Source: Bradyrhizobium manausense (lineage in GTDB: Bacteria > Pseudomonadota > Alphaproteobacteria > Rhizobiales > Xanthobacteraceae). From it: a stretch of DNA of 64,000 bases. The DNA lies in NCBI RefSeq assembly GCF_018129685.1, contig NZ_JAFCLG010000001.1, positions 1,302,001 to 1,366,000 on the forward strand, in the 5' to 3' direction. A program made the translations under genes and the position numbers. The notes below the pieces were generated by a model. That model searched no databases and was not told where the DNA came from. It was given only the letters and a program-made list of their open reading frames with translations. The first letter of the stretch is position 1, and the number at the start of each line of letters is the position of its first letter. Of this stretch, positions 47,701 through 52,118 are shown one piece after another.

Positions 47701-49965
47701 GCCCGCAGAAAGGCTCGCGCCGGTTGCGACGTTGGCGGTCGTCGACACCGACCCGGTGGAATAGGCCACCGTTGGGACGAACTGCGCGCTGGTCGAGGCC
47801 GAAACGGCGGAAACGTTCAGCGTGGCATCGTTGACCGCCTTGATTGCAAGGTTGCGGCCGGCGCTGATCGTCGCGTTCGAGGCGACGTTGGTCGTGACGG
47901 TACCGTTGATCTTGCCGACGACCGCAGCGGCTCCGAGCGGGGTAAGGCTGCCGAGCAGGCTGCTGGCGATTGCCGGATCCTCTGCCCTTTCCGAACCGTG
48001 CGCCGAGATCGTGACGTCGCCGGTGCCGTTGATGTTGGCCTGACCGTTGATGTTGACGACCGCCGTGGCGCTCGCTGCGATATAGCCGCCGTTGATGCCG
48101 AGCACCGAAGCCGCCAGCGTCGCGCCGACCAGCGCGAAGTCGCCGGCGATCGAGCTGGTGAAACTGGACGTCGCTGTCGAACTCGCGCCGATCGAGATGG
48201 CACCGCCGGTGATGGCACCATTGATCGTGATCCCGGTTGACGCGGTCGCCTGGCCCGACACCTTGATGTCGCTCGCGGTCGCCGTCAGAGTGACGGCGCC
48301 GCTGTGATAGGTCGAGCCACTTGAAGCCTGCGCCAGGATCTGCGCGCCATAATCCATCGTGATCGTCGGCGCGCTGATCGAGACGTCGTGGGCGTCGCGA
48401 TAGGAATGGCCGTTGCTGTCGAGCGCACGCGTGTCGATCAGGGCGTGCGCAGTGAGAGCGACCAGATTGCTCGCCTGAACGGTGACCGTCCCGGCTGCGA
48501 TCTTGCCGTCGATGGTGACGGTCGTCGCCGCACTGCCGCCGTTGTTGATGGTGACGTTACCGTCGGTATAGGTCGTGGCGGCGTTCACGGCCTGCGCGAG
48601 CAGCTGCGCGCCATGCTGGATCGTGATCGTCTGCGCCTGGAGCGCAATGTTGTTGGCGGCGCCCGTCGAATGGCCGCTACCGTCGAGATGGCGGGTATCG
48701 ACCACCGCATGCGCCGCCAGGGTGATCGAATTGTCCGCCTGAATCAGATAGGTGGCGCTGGCGCCGCCGGTCATTCCACTGATGGTGTTTGCGATCGAGG
48801 TGTTCGACAGCGTCACGCCGGTGTCGCCCTGGCTGGCATCGCCGACCGTCACGTCGGTCGGATCCATCAGCATCGTACCGGCCTTGCCGTTCGGCGCGGC
48901 GAGGTTGATGCTGATGCCACTGCCGACGTCGATGATCCCGTTCGCGCTGAAGTCGACGAGACCGGCATTGCCGGTCTGCGAGCTGACGTCGAACGACGCC
49001 CCGCCCGCCACGGTCAGATTCCGGGCTGCCTTGAGATGGATGTTGCCGGCGTCGCCGGTCTTGCTCGCGGCGGTCAGCTTCGCGTTCTTGCCGACCTCGA
49101 TGTTGTTGCCGGCCGTCACGGTGACGTTGCTGGGCGTGGTGGTCCTGCTGCGCGCCGTCAGCCGCCCGTTGATCGTCGCGTTTTTGACGGCGCCGATATG
49201 GATCGAGCCGTTGCTCACGGTGATGGCGCTGGCGCTGCGCAGGCCCTTCGAATTGACGGAGGCTGCAAACTTCGCGGCGTGGTCGAGATTGGCGATGTCG
49301 CGCTGGCTTGCCCCGCCGACGAGGACGTTCTGCCCGGTCAGGCGCACGCCGTCGATGGCATTGATCCGGCCGTAGATCCTGACATTGCCGTCCGGCGAGA
49401 CCGGAAACGAGCCGGCCATGAGGTTGCCGACCGCCGTGCCGTTGATCGCCCCATTCGGGCCGATCAGGCTGTCGGTGAACTCGCGCGTCGGCGTCGAGAC
49501 GTTGAGGCTGCCGACGTTCACCGTGCCGCTGCGGCCGACGACGAAGCCCTTGGGATCGGCGAAGTAGACGTTACCGCCGATCGCCCCGTTCATGTAGGAG
49601 TTCAGCGTGCCGTTGACGTAGACGGGCGCGTCGCGAACGATGTTGACGAGATTTTTCGTCCCCGTCGGCAGCCGCAGATTGACGGTGTTGCCCTGCCCGA
49701 CGCTGAACTGCGAGAACGAGTTGAAGGCGTTGGCGCCCGAGACCGTCGAGGTCGTGACGTTGGTGACGCTGCCGGAGGTCTGCAAGGATGTCCCGGTGCG
49801 GCCGTCCGGGGCGATGACGTTTGCCGTCTGCGCCTGCAGACGGATGCTGAACACCGGCAGGAAGACCATCTGCATCGCGCAAAGCAGCGACATCGAGCGG
49901 AAGCGTGCAAGTCCCTGCAGCATCCGCTCGCCGTTGTCGTCTCGCGTCGCAAATGGGCCGCGCAT
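32776..49965 (-). CDS. Giant filamentous hemagglutinin/LktA-like two-partner secretion adhesin (TpsA), 5,729 residues
   Basis: An uninterrupted 17.2-kb gene. Residues 1-45 hold an extended signal peptide (hydrophobic core SLLCAMQMVFLPVFSI, cleavage near LQAQ). Residues about 46-300 are a TPS secretion domain (ANAFNSFSQFSVGQGNTVNL in order; NVYFADPKGFVVGRSGTVNVG resembles the usual NPNG region). The rest is Ala/Gly/Ser/Thr/Asn-rich beta-helix repeat sequence like FHA and Fusobacterium LktA. Near the C-terminus are three tandem 115-residue units (33.70-34.74 kb). A helical, less repetitive island lies at about residues 4309-4500. Cysteines are rare but often paired (CC or CxxC). No C-terminal toxin or Hint domain was recognised; the end is basic. 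The start is ATG 49965; in-frame ATGs follow at residues 15 and 25. Expected role: secreted or surface fibre for attachment or aggregation. The substrate bound is unknown. Confidence 0.9.
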   Translation of the reverse strand: MRGPFATRDDNGERMLQGLARFRSMSLLCAMQMVFLPVFSIRLQAQTANVIAPDGRTGTSLQTSGSVTNVTTSTVSGANAFNSFSQFSVGQGNTVNLRLPTGTKNLVNIVRDAPVYVNGTLNSYMNGAIGGNVYFADPKGFVVGRSGTVNVGSLNVSTPTREFTDSLIGPNGAINGTAVGNLMAGSFPVSPDGNVRIYGRINAIDGVRLTGQNVLVGGASQRDIANLDHAAKFAASVNSKGLRSASAITVSNGSIHIGAVKNATINGRLTARSRTTTPSNVTVTAGNNIEVGKNAKLTAASKTGDAGNIHLKAARNLTVAGGASFDVSSQTGNAGLVDFSANGIIDVGSGISINLAAPNGKAGTMLMDPTDVTVGDASQGDTGVTLSNTSIANTISGMTGGASATYLIQADNSITLAAHAVVDTRHLDGSGHSTGAANNIALQAQTITIQHGAQLLAQAVNAATTYTDGNVTINNGGSAATTVTIDGKIAAGTVTVQASNLVALTAHALIDTRALDSNGHSYRDAHDVSISAPTITMDYGAQILAQASSGSTYHSGAVTLTATASDIKVSGQATASTGITINGAITGGAISIGASSTATSSFTSSIAGDFALVGATLAASVLGINGGYIAASATAVVNINGQANINGTGDVTISAHGSERAEDPAIASSLLGSLTPLGAAAVVGKINGTVTTNVASNATISAGRNLAIKAVNDATLNVSAVSASTSAQFVPTVAYSTGSVSTTANVATGASLSAGTVNASGNTLKLTAINNNSFSTGATSIALSSPTSSGGVGGAIAISDVTTSATATLGASLGTSASSRLNSSVVVEATSNTTSNSTMASTIVGTPALVNAIQEFAVSTASPGSIIADHMAGLMPLSFNLKFAAALSLANTTENATAAIAQNPSGGAPSIYASGNVAVVSNLVDQGVHSNATSSAITSDAAAGEGTAISASVAWGNFTHNSNAYIGGGTLINAADIAVDANTSMPITNSWLKWDGLAQVLGHLNGNLGVGGSILTSYANATADAGDTIGIAGSVNHFVVNNNTTAWVAGGASLTTTCTAACGSSWSATMDNNDVHTYDASLQIAAATTTASIDAAGNVGTLGFLPGNTSGGSSIGGSLNFAQFNTNTIAGVSDRATLRASNDIAVNAITSDQFVAVAPSSGKASGALALNGITSLGFLNNTTHASISNQATVRAPTVSLLAQQDLSVVSISGAVTVGGGSAVGVSVAYMGANADTAAYVGDNHADIRPGVFSAYDPFAGTSGGSGSLIVDNLSVSATTSGRITVAAVAAAISEPSLSNFAGKASAVGDAATGGAGGIAAGAAKIQQSSGASPEGFSIDLAGSSSVSDVSLATSAYILNAQLDRFTTTGAIAASTVVQALNDTRLNNGSGSAAANLAGSDGGASVALGAAIASATSNNATLAYMSGVTSNNQSSVTVQALNGGAETVVALGVSGSKGNSAALSASIGIITDSANAYIANSTITGASSGVNRALEVDAYQTSDIAIGGGALYVSGGKVGIGLTMVYASISDPTGGKATDAHIRQTSISNYDSLLVLADDASVIVAGAASGGLATNGNALAGAIVVDEISPTTTAYINSGSTVTISVGGVTVQADSGRVRPLDTALDDLVMKSNSNQLATDTCTTLSGRENCVDFGAAALNGGTRIGSGASIISVAGVIQAAKNDIGASLVYDTIATTHSAYIANVILAGATVNGYVNVSATDSSKIQSVALGIGGSSGQFAGVGAMTISSITNTVSAGIGDASSTTSNSSVTGFNISATAADNSSITGSAAVAAIAPGGGSAGGLALVYSDIGNNVNAGVTGSKLRATGTVAVNASSNASISTVAVGIAISSQVGLAGSVATNLMGTNVTASITDSAALGTVDGSDVRANNNVGVIAGNTDNVVVSAGALSISKGPAGGAGSMVTNRITGSTSAYISGPNTSVDAFGTDSTDTLSVNSGTLANASNLSGFQRPTDNTPDLTETQETVKGLAVVASSHQAVVTNVMTIAAGSGISVMVNPITSVLSGSTNAYISGASIDTHLTSAGLLPQIDVAASSFSYSGAFGAGIIPPTGNGGGGATVISTTMLRTTMATITNSTVGSVSSTTTPTVGAVTVKANAEQDASSIGVGFNTGSVALNVFTATTEAYVDGGGMTASSLTVKALDTTGIYSAGGSAAYGGQAAAAGAFLVQVSANRTEAYVGDEFAYHGGTAQHGTALTLSGALDVEANTVDRFQAYSVGGSLSTGTAAVAGMANIEIANNTTIAGVYDLVPQSPSIGTMGTVTINANEDVAIKEIAGALSIAASGSGVGFGAAANVIIFKSQTTAESINSDLNSSGAINVTALSTKEVQSYAVTAGIGGSIGIGATVGVILIGSNTADSATQQQEIGQLDQRDSNGNNHGTITAVNSSTNAAPNSNCTQGNCPVASGTAGNPGSANVSSTYDVSTVLAGGADGISAQIAGGNITGTSVNVSATSAVATQQRLLGAGFAKNVGVGAAVGYTVVDSTVLANLNATVNAPVVTVAAAVQDANSGPYSGRTIDTESGAGAGALYFGGNAAVAVGKVSNSVTANLAGSVTGTGGTGVSVSAQDTSSEHLLAAGASVGMAAVGVSIATAERSSTVASNVAPSAAINTSVLRVGGNEGGSLSAEADAVAGGIAAGDGADASATDGTSVTAAIGAGAHVTTSASGLGTILLATSTPDISSQALGVAVGGGAVGLAFAQSRVTTTVTADVGDNAVFSGGPLSITAMASVPTDGTTAYAKALAGGGGSLIGAQGSLATASENATVSAYGGTGITLPNQDVVIAAENDSSQYAEGTGLSSGFLALGATVAQVSSSAHTYAYLGAGAITSTSNTGVLQITATGKDTNVANAIAGAGGTYAGVASVATTSSTATTNARIDGNGTDDTLYFGGLNIRAKHTTNYAASGDAYQASTAGVSGGSAQNTVTTTTTAEIGTHLIINSAGGDMDLISNDIVNQAGGGARSGSGGVFSGAAALSTSTVTQTVTTNIDAGTILSLNADPHATTAVINIEAYNTLSTTDTVTLAAAGLFAGGGAESHMTANATLTVNINARELFSAGTIDIGSASRMSANNNANASLYGAIAGVGASTNAWVHATQAVNVGSGAMLQAWGDINVSAGLAGDGSVYSSIEATATTVVYNNTAVPISVLYRGTANADDDASLTLGIGSRVLGVKDVNLGASPGQVAATGLGSNYNPYLSIFGAKNSDNHSNTNNGGTGTVALNGLVVAGINNDEIITIALGSSTPTLTTSSPYNTMTLEQVADVGHFNPTMSWNHQTIQYTIVGGFNPYQQIVSQLASLSGLTTTQVQTALAATHPAITYSGSDPTGDIQRQINALIQQAPFATNVAGNSFAFNDILVSAGNVSILAQKLTGAGGANNAAPQVIAQSSPMIKIDNQGLNFLDLSKLSITNVSGGNILYRQVDHVDPDSSSNVTFTSHNSATPIIDISASYNTRDPVSGLPSYNGQTLTQTPDIYFDGVVTNEQGLLKITNNLGNVVASQTFDAATIQMVVPNGSFTFNGGAGSIFNSNHDVADQWAGTEFKPADNDTLTAVMTAATYIGAYGAYSTGVHIASGGDHPYFYYCCASGSSGVQQTASGSTIFTARMLEMYYDGRSLYSAIFLPTGNGTPTGGGSVGSTSTLAALEGPTSQSISTAPWEKRTYDGAGVYTNSGDYQTPFNCSGCSAYFQVINIQPAAITPVTAASASNPPANAPFIVGKAIILSASVLNINGTIQSGSSSNYSVNIGNSALNAINAIKGDAATLAADRTAALHGNYVDLTPYLTRASSSDVQVSAKYDAANDQILLNSVVQGTGGYVYLNGKIISTSTQTDTQGNIVPQGNIIINGGAGTITVNNTTGVQLVTNTINTGVSASSVIEIVDQLKQQTKWYVYNPSAPGGQQVSTYVANNVTASQYTSGMLSGVSGTAGLQYSPQSNMYYQWVDTATLDRSTSATQFDYGWHYTSGNPVTGPWVRTTSLVQNVQQVSNGAPTGALQTSNYQEVVTANGSSHSGGYNTTASKCCGADGHFDWYQEIFDHLTLTLTNTVKASNPINIQFNGGGTSTVAVSSNSNIVINGPINNLQGTTTVTATGANSAITVGASANNPLISGTSVTLTAPGGIGTIGAGGAPVQVQVYGGNLTASTVDHDIAISAVGSLSINRVTVNPAVNGNAPQGSVYLAATGDINSASAYDVTTPVVIGKNIEIDSTGGAIGATLSVNGGGTAMLTANPLVIQATGTILADGSVDGGVLNSRSITGTYIVQSKGDLRLGTIASSGGPVFLEAAASDGNHASILNGLTAGGLTSAQSAHLADVWASLDLLSGNAATAAVNSYQSMVTAAYNDYFQLKNIAFTNCATACTYHPSTVGLTVLRAQVAAKLGIDPARVTTTDMQTEATERLERDQFLLGVKTAGQLSDSLTTLFGGTLAANLFTNLFQGVSDANQQRMPTNAALQTALNSYNANYSYTLASTERLYSMITAGSQWTQSQLAYTVSSSAVGAPPPPIDDTVVPNIRASQVMLYTPNGSVGQLAAPQTFNFTSVNASSLTAAQKGLLASAGPGQLVVSSSTDPASGVVTYNVTLSQQSLVILDNPTAVSAKAAAEIYLGSKNNLVLGGIAAASYNPIAAAQANGIQVTGTGDVKLDAVGSITAGVTGVPVISGDIPNLTLIAEHGNLGGAGTAGGDPAANANAIQIAFASPTADHLDQVSSGQGIYVKQTTGDLVLGNISASGTIQLAATGSIYAESAFTDRTAKHIVGSDLDLRAGGAISFNGSTFQPLQVQISGAVTGSAVGDLSLLAVTGDLTVGATGTYGTLSAGGALTLNVPIGALTINADVSSVGLMQLLASRAVTIGAGTSATPTAVASSQGGLTLASATLSMGAYSAIDAAGVISVTTTGNATIGQLNSSLSYAAASNAPSIVVTAGGVASLGAIIDNGDGQTKFVASGAGAEVSLGASNGIGSATDRLTLSAALLSASTSAGGIDLRTLTDTEATLLSAVKGSVDILGTGGLTLDQVAAGTATGARGSFSAVTANGSIVIGTATSSGSQTIQASQNVTFNALATTGVAGDVGNVNVTADNGFILAQTVISGGVTTLGSLSAHGLAALVAGGAISGNTLAATTGSGRLTAGGPINWNTLNVATTLGATASQGSITFQTAQSGGTQTIHAHDNVTFNALTATGITGDAGSINVTADNGFILAQTVISGGATTLGAVSANGSATLVAATTITGNALAATTGSGLLTAAGPINWSTLNVATTLGATASQGSITFKTAQSGGTQTIHAHDNVTFNALTATGITGDAGSISVTADNGYILAQTVTSGGAPTLGSLSANGSATLIAALTNTGHNLTAATGNALLRGTVVNWDNLNVGGALGITATTGGITLGTAVSGGTQNLHAVSDIVFAQLTTTGIPGDAGDINLTSTAGSLHGGSISANGDTHFDTAGSISLDRIRGSTIKLSSRGDLTIGFISVVKELDLAASTINVKGEQIRSNPPVPLIMNVTGYNGGTATSANVSIDPLAIIVNQFNVVDASFLTDAQAVSILNGYVPGQLILTTATEQVLLNNRSPAPTNWPALQLYQPGGVFTMSQTGNANVSNAYVVFYSGDMSATVTNYGATHTCCNAYTGASMMRNVAVDGEGYENIDTWLAQKSGGTFYQLGVSGHARLDALLSPRPVETIGSGPAVNIEGLSDMRKLRRHGQRILRPGWKDAAVGVMTKPATSRLAEAW
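33700..34735 (-). repeat. Three tandem 345-bp (115-residue) repeats within the adhesin gene
   Basis: The DNA segment with ACCGTCTGCGCCAG recurs at 34004, 34349 and 34694, exactly 345 bases apart. The units in the protein run from VTADNGFILAQTV to TGITGDAGS. The first two units are nearly identical at DNA level, the third has diverged, and a partial unit precedes them. The period is a whole number of codons, so copy number can change without breaking the frame. Confidence 0.9.
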
Positions 49966-50035
49966 TCAGATCCTCTTCATCGGCGTCAGTGCCGATCCCC
50001 CGCCGGGTGCGATAGCGTCGTGAGAAGGTCCGGGA

Positions 50036-50797
50036 TCAGAACTGGCCCGGCGGAAGCTTGAAGACGTCGGGGCTCTTGGCGTCGGCCACGTAGAACAGCA
50101 GCAGGCTCGTGGGCGTGAGCACGCGCTGGTTGTTCTCCTTGTTCTCGAAAGTGCCCTGCAGCAGCAGGATCACCGAACGATCCTTGGCATCGCTGCCGCG
50201 GAACATCACGATGCCGCCGGCGACGGGCATGTTGACTGCGATGGAGTCGGGCTTGAAGCCTTCGTTGAGGAAGTGCGCACGCAGGATGTTGGCGTTGGAG
50301 AACAGCTTCTCCGGCGTCATCGCCGCATCGGTCGCCTTGGACCAGACCGCGCCGACCTGGATCAGCGACTTGGACTTGTAGCCGAACACATAGGAAAGCT
50401 CGGCGGTGCCGCCGTTCGGCAGCAGATCCGGAACGGTGAGCAGCACGCTGTGGGTCAGCTCGGACGGATTGTCCTGGGCCTTGATGGCGTCGGCCTTCGG
50501 ATTGAAGTCCTTGGCCATCGCCGCACGGACATCGGCCTCGTTCATGCCGAACTTGGCCGAACGGAAACCGTCGACCGCCTTGGCCTTGTCATCGGTCGCC
50601 TCGCTCGAGGCGGCCGGTGCAGCAGCTCCCGCGCCGGGGGCTGCTGCGGCCGGGGGCGCACCTGCCGCGACCGCCTTTGGCGCCGCCGCGGCCTTTTGCT
50701 TGGATGCTGCGCCTTGAACGCCTTGAGCCGTCAGAGGCCCGGCCGCAACGGTCGCAAGAAGGCCAACCAGGGCCGTGACGAGGTAGATTTTGCGCAT
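50036..50797 (-). CDS. Secreted protein of unknown function, first gene of the two-partner secretion operon
   Basis: A 253-residue protein. I use ATG 50797 (RKIYLVTALVGLLATVAAG follows), giving a clean signal peptide cleaved near LTAQG. An Ala/Pro-rich low-complexity linker follows (about residues 30-70). Then comes a globular domain beginning DGFRSAKFGMNEADVRAAMAKDF, with TVPDLLPNGGTAELSYVFGYKSKSLIQVGAVWSK and ending VFKLPPGQF. I do not recognise the family. It lies 70 bases upstream of the adhesin on the same strand and is probably co-transcribed. A periplasmic chaperone or assembly factor for the adhesin is a position-based guess. The frame upstream to 50851 would put a basic tail before the signal peptide. 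Confidence 0.75.
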   Translation of the reverse strand: MRKIYLVTALVGLLATVAAGPLTAQGVQGAASKQKAAAAPKAVAAGAPPAAAAPGAGAAAPAASSEATDDKAKAVDGFRSAKFGMNEADVRAAMAKDFNPKADAIKAQDNPSELTHSVLLTVPDLLPNGGTAELSYVFGYKSKSLIQVGAVWSKATDAAMTPEKLFSNANILRAHFLNEGFKPDSIAVNMPVAGGIVMFRGSDAKDRSVILLLQGTFENKENNQRVLTPTSLLLFYVADAKSPDVFKLPPGQF

Positions 50798-50986
50798 CGT
50801 GAACCTTCGAAAAAACCTGAAACAACGGCTCAAAAATCGGCAGCTTCTCAATCAACTCCCCGATCTTTCGCCTCAACCGGGACGGAAATGTTGCAATGCC
50901 GGAAGGCCTTACAAAGCACCACGGGGCAGACATCGATCGAAACCGCGATCCACGTAGCAATACGGTATCGGGCTGCCCGTGGCTGC

Positions 50987-50998
50987 GAATGATCATTC
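50987..50998. promoter_or_regulatory. 12-bp palindrome in divergent intergenic region
   Basis: GAATGATCATTC is a perfect dyad in the 283-base gap between the secretion operon (minus) and the binding protein-kinase operon (plus). TTGTGATCA lies about 25 bases further right. The gap has no other clear feature, and its AT-rich right half likely holds the plus-strand promoter. Operator function is inferred from symmetry only. Confidence 0.3.
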
Positions 50999-51080
50999 AC
51001 AAGCGCATTTTTTCATCAATTGTGATCACCGGCCTTTCGCGTTAAGCACATTGGGAGGGACAACTTCTGCGAAACATTTC

Positions 51081-52118
51081 ATGATGGTACGGCCCGTTCC
51101 TGCCCGCGTTGCGCCGGTGGTCACCCGCCGTAATTTCTTTCGGCTCGCGGGCGCAACGGCCGCGGGTTTTTTTGCGCTCGGCGCAGATCGCCTGAGGATT
51201 GTCGCCTCGATCACCGGCCTGCCGCTCGACGATGAACTGACCAGACGAAACATGACCGAGAGCTCGACCTCACGCCTCGGCGCGCTGGTCGCCGGCTTGC
51301 GGCAGCGCGGCTGGGTCGAAGGGGCCAACTACCGTCTCGAGGTCCGCTCCAGCTTCGGCGGATCGGACAAGCTGAAGGGCGCAGTCGCAGAGCTGATCGA
51401 TCTCAAGCCGGACGTCATCCTGACCGGCTCGAGCGTGGAAACCGCGGCCGTCATGGCGGCCACCACGTCGATCCCGATCGTGTTCGCGACCTCCAACGAT
51501 CCCGTCGGCAGCGGCTTCGTTGCAAGCCTCGCCCATCCCGGGGGCAACGTCACCGGCTTTACCAGCAGCACCGCGGAGATGGGCGGCAAGTGGCTTCAGC
51601 TGATCAAGGAAGCCGTGCCGGATATCGAACGCGTCGGCATCCTGTTCAATCCGGCGAGCACGCCCGGCGCCGGGCGCTTTTACCTCGACTCGCTCGAGCA
51701 GGAGGCCGCGGCCTCGGGCGTTGCGGTCGTGCTTGCGCCGGTCGGTACCGCCGCGGAGATCGACGGCGCGATCGGCCGCTTTTCCGAGGCGCCGAAAGCG
51801 GCGATGATCTCGCTCGTCGACAGCTTTCTCGTCGTCAACCGCCAGGCGGTGGTCGCAACGGCGGCGAAATATCGCGTGCCGATGATCTATCCCTATCATT
51901 ACTTCATGGATGCGGGCGGGCTGATGAGCTACGGGCCGACGCTGGAGGTGCGCTCGGCCGATTACGTCGATCTGATCCTGCGCGGCACCAAGGCCGGCGA
52001 TCTTCCGGTGCAATCGCCGCGAAAATACGAGCTGTTGATCAACCGCACCGTCGCAGGCGCGCTCGGACTGAAGATCCCGTTCACGCTGCTCGCGCGCGCC
52101 GACGAGATTCGCGAGTGA
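51081..52118 (+). CDS. Periplasmic substrate-binding protein (ABC_sub_bind family) with Tat signal
   Basis: A 345-residue protein. The N-terminus has a Tat-type signal, TRRNFFRLAGATAAGFFALGA. The mature part is a periplasmic binding fold of the ABC_sub_bind (TrpX/YhaC-like) kind: LRQRGWVEGANYRLEVRSSFG in order, LIDLKPDVILTGSSVETAA, SIPIVFATSNDPVGSGFV, LAHPGGNVTGFT, and a C-terminal YGPTLEVRSADYVDLILRGTKAGDLPV in order. ATG 51081 is chosen by the signal peptide; GGGAGGG at 51053 is rather distant, so the true start is somewhat uncertain. No ABC permease or ATPase gene is adjacent. Instead the stop overlaps the start of a hybrid histidine kinase (GTGA), suggesting a sensory rather than transport role. 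The ligand is unknown. Confidence 0.85.
   Translation: MMVRPVPARVAPVVTRRNFFRLAGATAAGFFALGADRLRIVASITGLPLDDELTRRNMTESSTSRLGALVAGLRQRGWVEGANYRLEVRSSFGGSDKLKGAVAELIDLKPDVILTGSSVETAAVMAATTSIPIVFATSNDPVGSGFVASLAHPGGNVTGFTSSTAEMGGKWLQLIKEAVPDIERVGILFNPASTPGAGRFYLDSLEQEAAASGVAVVLAPVGTAAEIDGAIGRFSEAPKAAMISLVDSFLVVNRQAVVATAAKYRVPMIYPYHYFMDAGGLMSYGPTLEVRSADYVDLILRGTKAGDLPVQSPRKYELLINRTVAGALGLKIPFTLLARADEIRE

Noticed and set aside
32632..50061. Long plus-strand open frames opposite the adhesin gene (for example 37498-40200, 46234-48240 and 48388-50061)
   Set aside because: They are arginine/aspartate-rich mirror readings of a GC-rich repetitive gene, with no family motifs. The minus-strand frame has a signal peptide, TPS domain and partner gene.
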